Below, one piece after another: positions 34,914 to 42,575 of a stretch of 64,000 bases of DNA. The stretch lies in contig NZ_LT891969.1 in the NCBI RefSeq assembly GCF_900186505.1, positions 186,001-250,000 on the forward strand, given 5' to 3'. Position 1 is the stretch's first letter. The number at the start of each line of letters is the position of its first letter. The notes beneath the pieces were generated by a model. It was not told the origin of the DNA, ran no database searches, and saw only the letters and a list, made by a program, of their open reading frames with translations. The position numbers were made by a program, and so were the translations under genes. This DNA is from Enorma phocaeensis. Its GTDB lineage: Bacteria > Actinomycetota > Coriobacteriia > Coriobacteriales > Coriobacteriaceae.

Positions 34914-35888
34914 ATGATCGAATTCCTCAAAACACAGACGCCTGGACGCGTCGAGCGCATCGAAGCTCCGGAGCCCGGCTGCTGGGTGAACGCCGTGGCA
35001 CCTACGCCCGAGGAACGCATATGGCTCGAGCAGGAGCTCGGCGTGCTGCCGGAGTTCGTGAGCTCCGCCCTCGATGAGGAGGAGACGCCCCGTCTCGATT
35101 ACGACGAGGACGCAAACCAGATCTTCGTGATCGTCGACTATCCCATCGCGCCGGGCGAGGGCGACATCCCAGCGGATGCCACATCGCGCATGTACGACAC
35201 CATGCCGCTCTCGATGGTGTTCATTCCCGCAAAGAGCCTGTTCGTTACCATGGGGCTTTACGACAACACGCCGATCCGCGATATGGCGGAGGGTCGCGTG
35301 CGCGGCGTCGACACGCGCTTTCGCACCCGCTTCCTTCTGCAATTGCTGCTGCGGATAAGCCAGCTTTACCTTGTGTACCTGCGCAGGATAGATCGTCTCT
35401 CGTCGGCGACCGAGGAGAAGCTGCATGCCTCTGTTCAGAACGAGGAGCTCATCCAGATGCTCAACCTCGAGAAATCGTTGGTGTACTTCTCGACCTCGCT
35501 CAAATCGGACGAGGTGACGCTCAACAAGATCATGCAGGGGCGTATCATTCCGCTCTACGAGGATGACCAGGACCTGCTTGAAGACGTGCTCGTCGAGATC
35601 CATCAGGCAATCGAGATGGCGAACATCTACTCCAACACGCTTTCCGGCACGATGGACGCATTCGCGAGCATCATCTCGAACAACCTGAATATCGTGATGA
35701 AGGTCCTATCGGTCATCACCATCGTCATGGCGATACCCAACATCATCTTTGGGTTCTACGGCATGAACGTGAGCCTGCCCTTCGAAGGGGCAGCGCTTGT
35801 CGATAACTGGGCGTTCCCGTTGCTGCTTGCTGTGGCGTGCTGTCTTGTGGCAGCTTGGATCTTCAAGCGCAAGGGCATGTGGCACTAA
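34914..35888 (+). CDS. CorA-like magnesium/cobalt transporter
   Basis: A 324-residue pentameric divalent-cation channel of the CorA superfamily. The large cytoplasmic N-terminal domain is followed by two C-terminal membrane helices; the selectivity motif is GMN in IIFGFYGMNVSLPF. The C-terminus IFKRKGMWH is basic as usual. ATG 34914 follows AAGGGG; an earlier in-frame ATG at 34887 lacks a site. Which ion it carries is not shown. Confidence 0.9.
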   Translation: MIEFLKTQTPGRVERIEAPEPGCWVNAVAPTPEERIWLEQELGVLPEFVSSALDEEETPRLDYDEDANQIFVIVDYPIAPGEGDIPADATSRMYDTMPLSMVFIPAKSLFVTMGLYDNTPIRDMAEGRVRGVDTRFRTRFLLQLLLRISQLYLVYLRRIDRLSSATEEKLHASVQNEELIQMLNLEKSLVYFSTSLKSDEVTLNKIMQGRIIPLYEDDQDLLEDVLVEIHQAIEMANIYSNTLSGTMDAFASIISNNLNIVMKVLSVITIVMAIPNIIFGFYGMNVSLPFEGAALVDNWAFPLLLAVACCLVAAWIFKRKGMWH

Positions 35889-35900
35889 GCCGTATGCGAT

Positions 35901-35925
35901 GCGAGCCGGTGTCGAGCCGGCTCGC
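35901..35925. terminator. Bidirectional hairpin between corA-like and SDR genes
   Basis: GCGAGCCGG (35901-35909) and CCGGCTCGC (35917-35925) are exact complements between two convergent genes. No T-run follows in either direction, so terminator function is tentative. Confidence 0.5.
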
Positions 35926-35954
35926 GCTAGATCTCACCGATTGTGATCAGTGTC

Positions 35955-36731
35955 CTAAATCGCGCCGATGAGGCGCTCGACGGCGAGTGCTAGGCGGTAG
36001 GGAGCGATCTTTGCCACAGCGTAGAGCGCCTTCATATCCAGCGAGGGGATGCACAGACTCTTGCCCGCCCGCGAATCCCTGAGGGCGCATGCCGCGACAT
36101 CGGTGACGTTCTCGAACCCGATGACGGTCATGCGCTGCGCCGCAAGGGCATCGCCCGGCTTGTCGAGGAACTCGGTGTGCATGAACTTCGGGCAGAGCGC
36201 CATCACATGGATCCCCACCTCGCCGAGCTCGGCGTCGAGGGAGCGTGAGAGGTCGAGGATAAAGCGCTTCGCGGCTGAGTAGAGCGCGAGCTTGGGTTGC
36301 GGGATGAAGGCGGCGACGCTTGCGACGTTGATGATTCGCGAGCCCGGGCGCATGTAGGGCAACGTGCGGTAGATGAGCTCGACGGGTGCGCGCATGAGCA
36401 GGTTCGCCATCTGCGACGCCTTTCCCTCGCGCATGAGCGCGAACGACCCGAACGATCCGGCGCCGGCGTTGTTGATGAGGAGTCGCACGCCGGCATCGGT
36501 CTCCTCGGCGAGTGCCGCCTCGATGATGTCGAAGGAGACCGGGTCGGTAAGGTCGAGGCAGAACGGCCGCACCGTCGTCTTACAGGTGCGCACGAGCGCG
36601 TCGAGCTGGTCCGCGCGGCGGGCGATCACCCAGATCTCGTCCACCTGGCCGGCAGCTCCGCCGTCGATGAGGCGTACGAATTCACGGCCGAGGCCCGAGG
36701 ATGCACCGGTGACGATGGCGATGGTAGACAT
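35955..36731 (-). CDS. Short-chain dehydrogenase/reductase
   Basis: NAD(P)-dependent SDR of 258 residues with Rossmann motif VTGASSGLGREFV, structural NNAGAGSFG, catalytic Ser in INVASVAAF and YxxxK in LYSAAKRFI. An Arg pair in WVIARRADQL after the second strand suggests NADP(H) preference. The C-terminus is hydrophobic, possibly membrane-associated. Start at the ATG for MSTIAIVTGAS with GGAG upstream. The 334 bases from here to 37065 hold no recognisable gene or RNA. Confidence 0.9.
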   Translation of the reverse strand: MSTIAIVTGASSGLGREFVRLIDGGAAGQVDEIWVIARRADQLDALVRTCKTTVRPFCLDLTDPVSFDIIEAALAEETDAGVRLLINNAGAGSFGSFALMREGKASQMANLLMRAPVELIYRTLPYMRPGSRIINVASVAAFIPQPKLALYSAAKRFILDLSRSLDAELGEVGIHVMALCPKFMHTEFLDKPGDALAAQRMTVIGFENVTDVAACALRDSRAGKSLCIPSLDMKALYAVAKIAPYRLALAVERLIGAI

Positions 36732-37065
36732 AGCAGGCTCCAATCGATAACGGGCCAAACGCGAGATGATCGCGCAAGCGACACTTTCGATGCTTGTTCC
36801 CCAAAGGCGGGTGCGTCAAGCAGTGGGAGGCCAAACGGCCGCATACGGTCGCGAGCGGGTCACGAACGGGTTGAGACCTTGCAATATGCTGCTCCATCTC
36901 ACATAATTACGGGTAACGAACGCGACGGAACATGCAGATGAAACGAACCACATCCGTTGCAGATGGGCGCAAGCTCGGCAACACCATTCATCGTATTCCC
37001 GTACGCGTCGCGTAAGGCGGCGGTTCCCGCCCGGCAAGGTTCGGGAGGGGAGACGGAGGTTTGCC

Positions 37066-38319
37066 ATGGCGGCTTCACACTCGAATACCCGTGCGGTGCA
37101 TGCGGGATTGTCGTGCGGCATCCTGTTTGCCATTCCGGTGGCGGCCTATGCGGTGACCCTGCCTTTCGAGGGGGCGAATGCGGTTGTGAGCGGCTGCGCG
37201 CTGCCGTTCGCGGTAGGCGCGCTCGCGGGCGTGGGAATCTACAATGCCGTGGGAATCGTCTCGGCACGCCTCGAGGAAGCCGAAGAGGCCCCAAGTGAAG
37301 AGCGCCAGAGCGTGCATCGCGCTCATGGCCGCGCTGCTGAGCGTTCCGATGCGAGCCGGTTCTTCGGATCGCGCGGTGTGCCCAAGGACGTGCCCGTGAT
37401 CGCGCGCGCCCAGGGTGCTCTTTCCGAACAGGACGCTTGGGCGGATATCGACGCCATGCTTACCGAGGACTCGCCCATTAGCTGTGACGCCTCCCGCTCC
37501 AAGGACATCTACGAGATCGCACTCGAGGAACTGCGCCGCGAGGCTGCCGCTTCCACGCACGCGGGGCATACGTCCGCGTGGGCGGCCTCTGCGCCCGGTA
37601 ACGCGTCCGTCCCTCGTCGAGCCTCGACTCCCAGCGCCGCACCTGCGGTCGCGAATGCGCCTACGACGGGAATGGCGTACGCCGAAGCTCCCGTGCAGGG
37701 GGTGGGCGCTGATACCACGGCGACCTATCTCTCGCTTGCCGAGCAGATGGCGGCAACCGGTCGTGTTGGGGATTTTGAGGAGCTCGATACCCAGGCTGCT
37801 CGCCAAGCGGCCCTGGACTCGCTCGACCACATGGACGAGACCTCATTCGATCAGGTGCAGGTGCCGGCTGCCCAACCCGTTTCGCCGTATCGCGCCGAGG
37901 CTTCGCGTCCCGTCGCGGTCCGAGAGCCAAGTGCTTCCGTTGCCGATGACGCAGCCGATCCGCTGGTTCCCATGGCAGATTACTCTGGTCATGAAGATAT
38001 GTGGGCATCAGCTCTGGATGTCCTCGCCGAGGACGCTCCCGCACACGCCGTAGCGGGCGACCAAGGCTATATCGGCAAGCATGCTCGCGGGAGAACCTCC
38101 GCTACGACGATGCCGAGCATCATCCCGCCGAGCTCGGAGCGCGCGCGTGCCGTGGCGGAGGGCGCTCGCGTCACGCAGCGCCATCAGCATGTGAACGAGC
38201 TTATCGAAGAGGAGCTGGGCCATGCTCCTATCCAGAGCGTCCGCCGCTCGAGCCACGAGTACCTCCGCGTCATCCAAGGTGGAACCGCCTCGTTCCCTCG
38301 TTTCCGTGCTGAGGCGTAG
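37066..38319 (+). CDS. Membrane-anchored hypothetical protein with long low-complexity tail
   Basis: 417 residues, no family recognised. Residues 12-62 contain two hydrophobic helices (AGLSCGILFAIPVAAYAVTL and ALPFAVGALAGVGIYNAVGIV). The remaining 350 residues are hydrophilic, Ala/Ser/Asp-rich and likely disordered cytoplasmic sequence, with short helical patches (AWADIDAMLTEDSP, DIYEIALEELRRE) and a conserved-looking basic end (VTQRHQHVNELIEEELGHA, SSHEYLRVIQGGTASFPRFRAE). GGAGG precedes the ATG. The VanZ-like gene starts one base after its stop codon, so the two are almost certainly cotranscribed. Confidence 0.75.
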   Translation: MAASHSNTRAVHAGLSCGILFAIPVAAYAVTLPFEGANAVVSGCALPFAVGALAGVGIYNAVGIVSARLEEAEEAPSEERQSVHRAHGRAAERSDASRFFGSRGVPKDVPVIARAQGALSEQDAWADIDAMLTEDSPISCDASRSKDIYEIALEELRREAAASTHAGHTSAWAASAPGNASVPRRASTPSAAPAVANAPTTGMAYAEAPVQGVGADTTATYLSLAEQMAATGRVGDFEELDTQAARQAALDSLDHMDETSFDQVQVPAAQPVSPYRAEASRPVAVREPSASVADDAADPLVPMADYSGHEDMWASALDVLAEDAPAHAVAGDQGYIGKHARGRTSATTMPSIIPPSSERARAVAEGARVTQRHQHVNELIEEELGHAPIQSVRRSSHEYLRVIQGGTASFPRFRAEA

Positions 38320-38320
38320 C

Positions 38321-38803
38321 GTGCGACTACCCGCCCGCATCGAGATCTCGAAACCCTGGCTGGCGGCGACTTTCGTGGTCGCCGTCGCCATTTGGGCAAA
38401 TTCTCTTGTGCCAGGGGTGAGCAGCGATGCTGCAAGCACCTCGGTCGCCTCGTCGCTCAAGGAGGCGATCGCGGCGCTTGGCTTCGCGGCCGAGTGGGTC
38501 TCGAACCTGCTCGTGAGGAAGATGGGTCACCTTCTCGAATACGCTCTGCTCGGTGCTGTGGCGATGCGGGCGTTCTCTCCGAGCGGGCGCCCACATGGAG
38601 CCGCGTCGCTCTGCCTCATCGCGCTCCTGGCAATCGTACCCGCGCTCGACGAAACGATCCAGCTCTTCGTGCCAGGAAGATCCGGGCTCGCGACCGATGT
38701 CCTGATCGATTGGTGCGGATGCGCATTCGGGGCGGCGGTGGTTTGGCTGCTTTTGCCCATCTGGTCCAAGCGTTCGAAGCGAAGGAACGCACCCAATCGA
38801 TGA
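38321..38803 (+). CDS. VanZ-like family membrane protein
   Basis: A 160-residue membrane protein with four hydrophobic segments. VanZ-like signatures are VRKMGHLLEYALLGAVAM and DETIQLFVPGRSGLATDVLIDWCGCAFGA (the DExxQ...R..D..D..N/C pattern). The family member in vanA clusters lowers teicoplanin susceptibility; most chromosomal ones have no known role. GTG 38321 follows GAGG and nearly abuts the upstream stop. An in-frame ATG at 38222 would overlap the upstream gene and add a low-complexity stretch. Confidence 0.8.
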   Translation: MRLPARIEISKPWLAATFVVAVAIWANSLVPGVSSDAASTSVASSLKEAIAALGFAAEWVSNLLVRKMGHLLEYALLGAVAMRAFSPSGRPHGAASLCLIALLAIVPALDETIQLFVPGRSGLATDVLIDWCGCAFGAAVVWLLLPIWSKRSKRRNAPNR

Positions 38804-38914
38804 ACTCAAGCAAATAGCAGCGAAAACGTGCTGAACTATGGATGGTGGGGTTGGGAGGAAGGGCGATGATGTGTGGTGCGCTGCACCGGCTCGCCACATT
38901 TTCAAAAAAGATAC

Positions 38915-38942
38915 TTGCATCCGAGCCGCTGTGCTGTAATAA
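38915..38942 (+). promoter_or_regulatory. Promoter of the tRNA-His/tRNA-Lys unit
   Basis: TTGCAT (38915-38920) and TAATAA (38937-38942) with 16 bases between, 32 bases before the tRNA-His 5' end. Confidence 0.6.
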
Positions 38943-38973
38943 TAATCAAGCGCTTTGGCGCACGTGGAAACAT

Positions 38974-39051
38974 GGTGGGTGTAGCCCAGTTGGCTAGAGC
39001 GCCGGGTTGTGGTCCCGGAGGTCCAGGGTTCGAGCCCCTGTACCCACCCCA
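38974..39051 (+). tRNA. tRNA-His (GTG anticodon)
   Basis: Acceptor GTGGGTG pairs with TACCCAC (one G-T). G at 38974 pairs with the discriminator C at 39048, the extra G-1:C73 pair that marks tRNA-His. Anticodon stem CCGGG/CCCGG encloses TTGTGGT with anticodon GTG. The T stem is CAGGG/CCCTG and CCA is encoded at 39049-39051. Confidence 0.96.
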
Positions 39052-39064
39052 CAGTTTTGACAAC

Positions 39065-39140
39065 GGACCGGTAGCTCAGCTGGTAGAGCAGGGGACTCTT
39101 AATCCCAAGGTCCAGGGTTCGAACCCCTGCCGGTCCACCA
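39065..39140 (+). tRNA. tRNA-Lys (CTT anticodon)
   Basis: Acceptor GGACCGG pairs fully with CCGGTCC. The anticodon loop CTCTTAA gives CTT. T stem CAGGG/CCCTG, and CCA is encoded at the end. The first anticodon-stem position is a G-A mismatch. It follows tRNA-His by 13 bases, so both are probably cut from one transcript. Confidence 0.95.
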
Positions 39141-39152
39141 TTTGAATTTCGA

Positions 39153-39177
39153 AGCCAGGTTTATCGCCTGGCTTTTT
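39153..39177 (+). terminator. Intrinsic terminator of the tRNA unit
   Basis: AGCCAGG (39153-39159) pairs with CCTGGCT (39167-39173), followed by TTTT. The left end of the IS110-type element begins two bases later. Confidence 0.88.
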
Positions 39178-39195
39178 AATATGAGCTGAACATTG

Positions 39196-39495
39196 TCAAG
39201 AGGCAAAACCGGCCCGACCGCCCGCGGAGCTACCGCGACCGGTCGGGCCTACCTATCTTCACCCGGGGGCGCCGCCGCTTGAGGGCGTGTCTGTTCGACG
39301 CACGTTCGGCATTCTAATATCCGCGCGTGGCCTCGTCGGCTGCGCATTTCGTTGCTACGGCTGGGGGCCTCGGCCGAAGTCTGTATGGCGGGCGTGGCGG
39401 TTCCCCGCTGCCCATAAAAAGAGACTCGAGTGGCCTCCCAACGGCCTCGAACGCGGCGGGCCCCGGGGTCGGACCCTGTTTCGCTCGGGCGGCCG
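39196..39495 (-). ncRNA. Candidate bridge RNA region of the IS1111-like element
   Basis: Noncoding end 3' of the transposase, where IS1111-group elements encode the bridge RNA that pairs with target and donor DNA. It has a strong interrupted stem: GGCCCGACCG (39211-39220) with CGGTCGGGCC (39240-39249), and inner GCGG/CCGC (39224-39227/39233-39236). Further GC-rich stems lie at 39360-39480. Loops matching the flanks were not worked out, so this is a position-based call. Confidence 0.4.
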
Positions 39496-40602
39496 CTACT
39501 CCGCGGCCATCCTCGCTATCGCCCAGGCCCAGCACGCCATCTCGCGCGCGGTGGCGCAGTTGGCGACGACGGGGCGCTTGCCGGCCCCCGCCATCGCCTC
39601 CCTGCGGTCGATGAGCCTGCGGTTGCACTTCGTCGCGTGCCTCCTCACCGCGGGGGCGACCTCCTGGCCCGGGGCGAGCGGCTTCGGGTCGCGCGAGGAC
39701 ATCGGCACGTGCCAGGCGGCCTCGACGAGGGCGGAGCGCACGTGGGCGTTGCCCGCCCGCGTGATCCCGCCCTTCGACGACGTCTCACCGCTCGAGTGCT
39801 CCGAGGGCGTGAGGCCGCACCACGACGCGAAGGACGGGGCGGTGGGGAAGCGGGAGAAGTCGCCCGCCTCGCAGGCGAGCAGGAACGCCGTGGCGACGTC
39901 GAAGCCCTTCACGCACCTGAGGGCGTCGACGACGGGCCTCCACTCCGGCCTCCCGGCCGACTCGGCGACCTTCCCCGCCAGCTCGTCGCGCGCCTCCTGG
40001 CAGCGCCTCACGCAGTCGCGGTAGTGCTCGTAGGCGGCGGCGTCATCGGGCTCGTCGAACTCGATCGCGTCGGCCCACTTCCAGTACGCGCGCGTCCAGT
40101 TGCCCCTCCTGCGCCCGGTCGGCGTCGACTCGTCGAAGACGTGGCCGTGGCGCAGCAGGAACTTCGACATCCGCTGCTTGGCGCGCTGGAGGTCGTCGCG
40201 CGCGTCGGCGAGGGCCCGCGACAGGTCGCGGGCGGCCTCGGTGCGCTCGTCGGGGACCCACACCTCGACGACGTTCCTGGTCGCGAGCAGGCGCGCCAGG
40301 AACTCGGCGTCGCGCCTGTCGGTCTTCCTGCCCCTGTCGGCGGCGGGCCGCTGCATCTTGGAGACGGCGCCCACGACGCAGTCCAGGCCGAGCGCGCGCA
40401 GGGCGCGGCAGAGGTGGAAGCCGGTGACCCCGGACTCGTAGACGGCCCTCGGGGACTCGAAGCCGAGCGCCCACTCGGCGACCGCCGCCGGGTCGTAGCC
40501 GAACGAGGCCCGCTCGGCCTCGCCTGTCATCGGGTTCAGGGCGAAGGCCTTGATGCTGCGGGCGTGGACGTCGAGACCGATGGCTGTGACATAATGGGAC
40601 AT
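39496..40602 (-). CDS. IS110/IS1111-family transposase
   Basis: Site-specific DEDD recombinase of 368 residues. The RuvC-like N-terminal domain has AIGLDVHARSIKAFAL (Asp), AVYESGVTGFHLCRAL (Glu) and KTDRRDAEFLARLLA (Asp pair). The C-terminal transposase_20 domain has VKGFDVATAFLLACEAGDFSRF and FASWCGLTPSEHSSGETSSKGGITRAGNAHVRSALVEAAW-type residues with the catalytic Ser region. ATG 40602 follows AGGAGGGG; the longer frame to 40731 runs through the terminal repeat. Intact, so the element may still be active. Confidence 0.93.
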   Translation of the reverse strand: MSHYVTAIGLDVHARSIKAFALNPMTGEAERASFGYDPAAVAEWALGFESPRAVYESGVTGFHLCRALRALGLDCVVGAVSKMQRPAADRGRKTDRRDAEFLARLLATRNVVEVWVPDERTEAARDLSRALADARDDLQRAKQRMSKFLLRHGHVFDESTPTGRRRGNWTRAYWKWADAIEFDEPDDAAAYEHYRDCVRRCQEARDELAGKVAESAGRPEWRPVVDALRCVKGFDVATAFLLACEAGDFSRFPTAPSFASWCGLTPSEHSSGETSSKGGITRAGNAHVRSALVEAAWHVPMSSRDPKPLAPGQEVAPAVRRHATKCNRRLIDRREAMAGAGKRPVVANCATAREMACWAWAIARMAAE

Positions 40603-40720
40603 GGCCCCTCCTCTGTCGTATGTGGCGCGCGGCCACGGTTGCGGGATACGACCATTGTCGCCCGACCCACGGACCTGCGACAGGAGGAGGGGCTCAATGT
40701 TCAGCTCATATCGTCTGTTT

Positions 40721-40741
40721 CCGCTCCTCAATGAGGAGCGG
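40721..40741. repeat. 9-bp hairpin just outside the right end of the IS1111-like element
   Basis: CCGCTCCTC (40721-40729) and GAGGAGCGG (40733-40741) are exact complements, 10 bases outside the inverted repeat. It could be part of the original target. No T-run follows. Confidence 0.5.
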
Positions 40742-40908
40742 GCGGTTTGAAGGATGCCCCTTCACTTGGTCTACACGGCTGATTGCTTTTTTATTTGCTG
40801 AACAAGGACGGTATCCCATGGTGGCCCTGAGGTACTATGGTGGGGCAGCGCACGGAAAGTTGCCTTGCGCGCTGCAACGACCTTGTAGCTGTATCCGGGA
40901 GATGGATT

Positions 40909-41649
40909 ATGCAAACAACGGATAACGAGTCCCGCACGCCCGAGGGCGGTCTGGTGGTCAACCCCAATAAGGAGGAGACGCGCGTCGTCGATGGCGTTAC
41001 CTACAGCAGGTTTGGGGTGCGCACGCATGTGCTCGACCAAAGTGACGATATCTGCGAGGTAGCCCAGCGCTACGTCGGGCCGCTTATCGAGCCTGGCGAT
41101 ACGATCTTCCTGTCGGAAAAGGCGCTCGGATGCACGCAGGGTCGCGCCGTCAAGCTCACCGATATCCACCCGCGCCCCCTTGCGCGCTTGCTCAGCAGGT
41201 TCGTCACCAAGACGCCGGCGGGAATCGGCCTCGGTATGCCCGAAACCATGGAGATGGCCTTTCAGGAGGTCGGCACGGCGCGGATCCTGCTCGCCACGGT
41301 CGCCGCGGTGGCTGGGAAGCTTGTCGGCAAGCGCGGCTGGTTCTACCTTGTCGCGGGCCGCAAGGCGGCATCGATCGACGGTCCGTGCTCGTACACGCTG
41401 CCGCCCTATAACCAGTATGTCTCACTCGCGCCGGCTGAGCCTTCGCAAGCCTGCGAGGATATCGCCCGTGCGCTTGGCGGCGAGGTGTCGGTTGCGGTGA
41501 TCGACCTCAACGACCTCGGCGGCGAGGTGCTTGGATCGTATGGCTTGCCGTATTCCCCGGAGACGCTCATCGAGATCTTGCGCGACAATCCGCTCGGCCA
41601 GGAATCCCAGTGCACGCCTTTCGGCATCATCAGGGCGCATAAGGCCTAG
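40909..41649 (+). CDS. CofE-like (F420-0:L-glutamate ligase domain) protein, role unknown
   Basis: 246 residues. The fold is suggested by FGVRTHVLDQSDDICEVAQRYVGPLIEPGDTIFLSEKALGC, close to the start of F420-0 gamma-glutamyl ligases, and by later TPAGIGLGMPETMEMAFQEVG and VAVIDLNDLGGEVLG. In F420 makers CofE adds glutamate to F420-0. No other F420 gene is in this window, and Coriobacteriia are not known as F420 producers, so a different reaction is likely. ATG 40909 has GGGAG 7 bases upstream. Confidence 0.7.
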   Translation: MQTTDNESRTPEGGLVVNPNKEETRVVDGVTYSRFGVRTHVLDQSDDICEVAQRYVGPLIEPGDTIFLSEKALGCTQGRAVKLTDIHPRPLARLLSRFVTKTPAGIGLGMPETMEMAFQEVGTARILLATVAAVAGKLVGKRGWFYLVAGRKAASIDGPCSYTLPPYNQYVSLAPAEPSQACEDIARALGGEVSVAVIDLNDLGGEVLGSYGLPYSPETLIEILRDNPLGQESQCTPFGIIRAHKA

Positions 41650-41822
41650 GAATCCCTCCCAAGCGCAGGGAACACCTGCGTCATTCCGTGCGCCTTGTTC
41701 GACATGGGCGCATTTACCGCTGTCTGCCGCTCTGTTTCGGGTTAAAATACTCTCTGCATGTCGGCTTCGGCTGGCCGTATCGCTATGGCTCGCCGGATAC
41801 AAGCACAACAGAGAGGAGAGGC

Positions 41823-42557
41823 ATGCAGTACTCAGCAGAAGTGGAGAACATGTGCCCCGTCGCCAAGGGCGCATACCACGGTCCTGCGCCCATCCCGGAG
41901 GAGGGCCAGTGGATCAAGGCGAAGGAGATCAAGGACATCTCCGGTCTCACGCACGGCGTTGGCTGGTGCGCGCCGCAGCAGGGCGCGTGCAAGCTCACGC
42001 TCAACGTCAAGGAGGGCGTCATCGAGGAGTGCCTCGTCGAGACCCTCGGCTGCTCGGGTATGACCCACTCCGCGGCCATGGCCTCCGAGATCCTTCCCGG
42101 TAAGACCATCCTCGAGGCTCTTAACACCGACCTCGTGTGTGACGCCATCAACGTCGCCATGCGCGAGCTGTTCCTCCAGATCGTGTACGGCCGCAGCCAG
42201 ACCGCGTTCTCCGAGGGCGGCCTGCCCGTGGGCGCCTCCCTCGATGACCTCGGCAAGGGCCTGCGCTCGCAGATCGGCACCATGTTCGGCACCAAGGCCA
42301 AGGGTGCTCGCTACCTCGAGCTTTCCCAGGGCTATGTCACCCGCATGGCGCTTAACGACAAGAACGAGATCATCGCATTCGAGTTCCTGAACCTCGGCAA
42401 GTTCACCGATGCCCTCAAGAAGGGCGTGGCTCCCGAGGACGCCATCAAGGGCGCCATGGGCCATTATGGCCAGTGGGAAGCCGCTGCTAAGTACATCGAT
42501 CCGCGCACGGATGAGGAGACGCACACCGTCGAGTCCGTGTTCCCGGTTCACGAGTAG
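41823..42557 (+). CDS. NifU-like Fe-S scaffold-type protein paired with GGGtGRT protein
   Basis: 244 residues. The segment WCAPQQGACKLTLNVKEGVIEECLVETLGCSGMTHSAAMASEILPG resembles the NifU/IscU N-terminal fold, with Cys at the equivalent turn positions (GCSGMTHSAA). Two further Cys precede it. The rest (FSEGGLPVGASLDDLGKGLRSQIGTMFGTKAKG, YVTRMALNDKNEIIAFEFLNLGKFTDALKKG) is specific to a family known only as the partner of GGGtGRT proteins. GAGAGGAG precedes the ATG. The partner gene follows 18 bases later. Function unproven. Confidence 0.75.
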   Translation: MQYSAEVENMCPVAKGAYHGPAPIPEEGQWIKAKEIKDISGLTHGVGWCAPQQGACKLTLNVKEGVIEECLVETLGCSGMTHSAAMASEILPGKTILEALNTDLVCDAINVAMRELFLQIVYGRSQTAFSEGGLPVGASLDDLGKGLRSQIGTMFGTKAKGARYLELSQGYVTRMALNDKNEIIAFEFLNLGKFTDALKKGVAPEDAIKGAMGHYGQWEAAAKYIDPRTDEETHTVESVFPVHE

Positions 42558-42575
42558 AAAGGGAGGGACTGAATC

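Larger units (their letters stand above)
39179..40711 (-). mobile_element. IS110-superfamily insertion sequence, IS1111-like, with 17-bp inverted repeats
   Basis: ATATGAGCTGAACATTG (39179-39195) recurs as an exact inverted copy at 40695-40711. Between them lie a DEDD transposase gene on the minus strand, 316 noncoding bases 3' of it and about 92 bases 5' of it. Subterminal inverted repeats and a long 3' noncoding end are features of the IS1111 group rather than IS110 proper. True ends may lie a few bases outside the repeats. It is inserted right behind the tRNA terminator. Confidence 0.8.

Noticed and set aside
38321..38350. Possible fourth copy of the CATCTCGAT repeat (GCATCGAGATCTCGAAA)
   Set aside because: Lies within the VanZ-like coding sequence and lacks the nested arms of the repeat family.
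40909..41649. Naming the gene cofE
   Set aside because: Similarity is to the domain only, and F420 synthesis is not supported by context.
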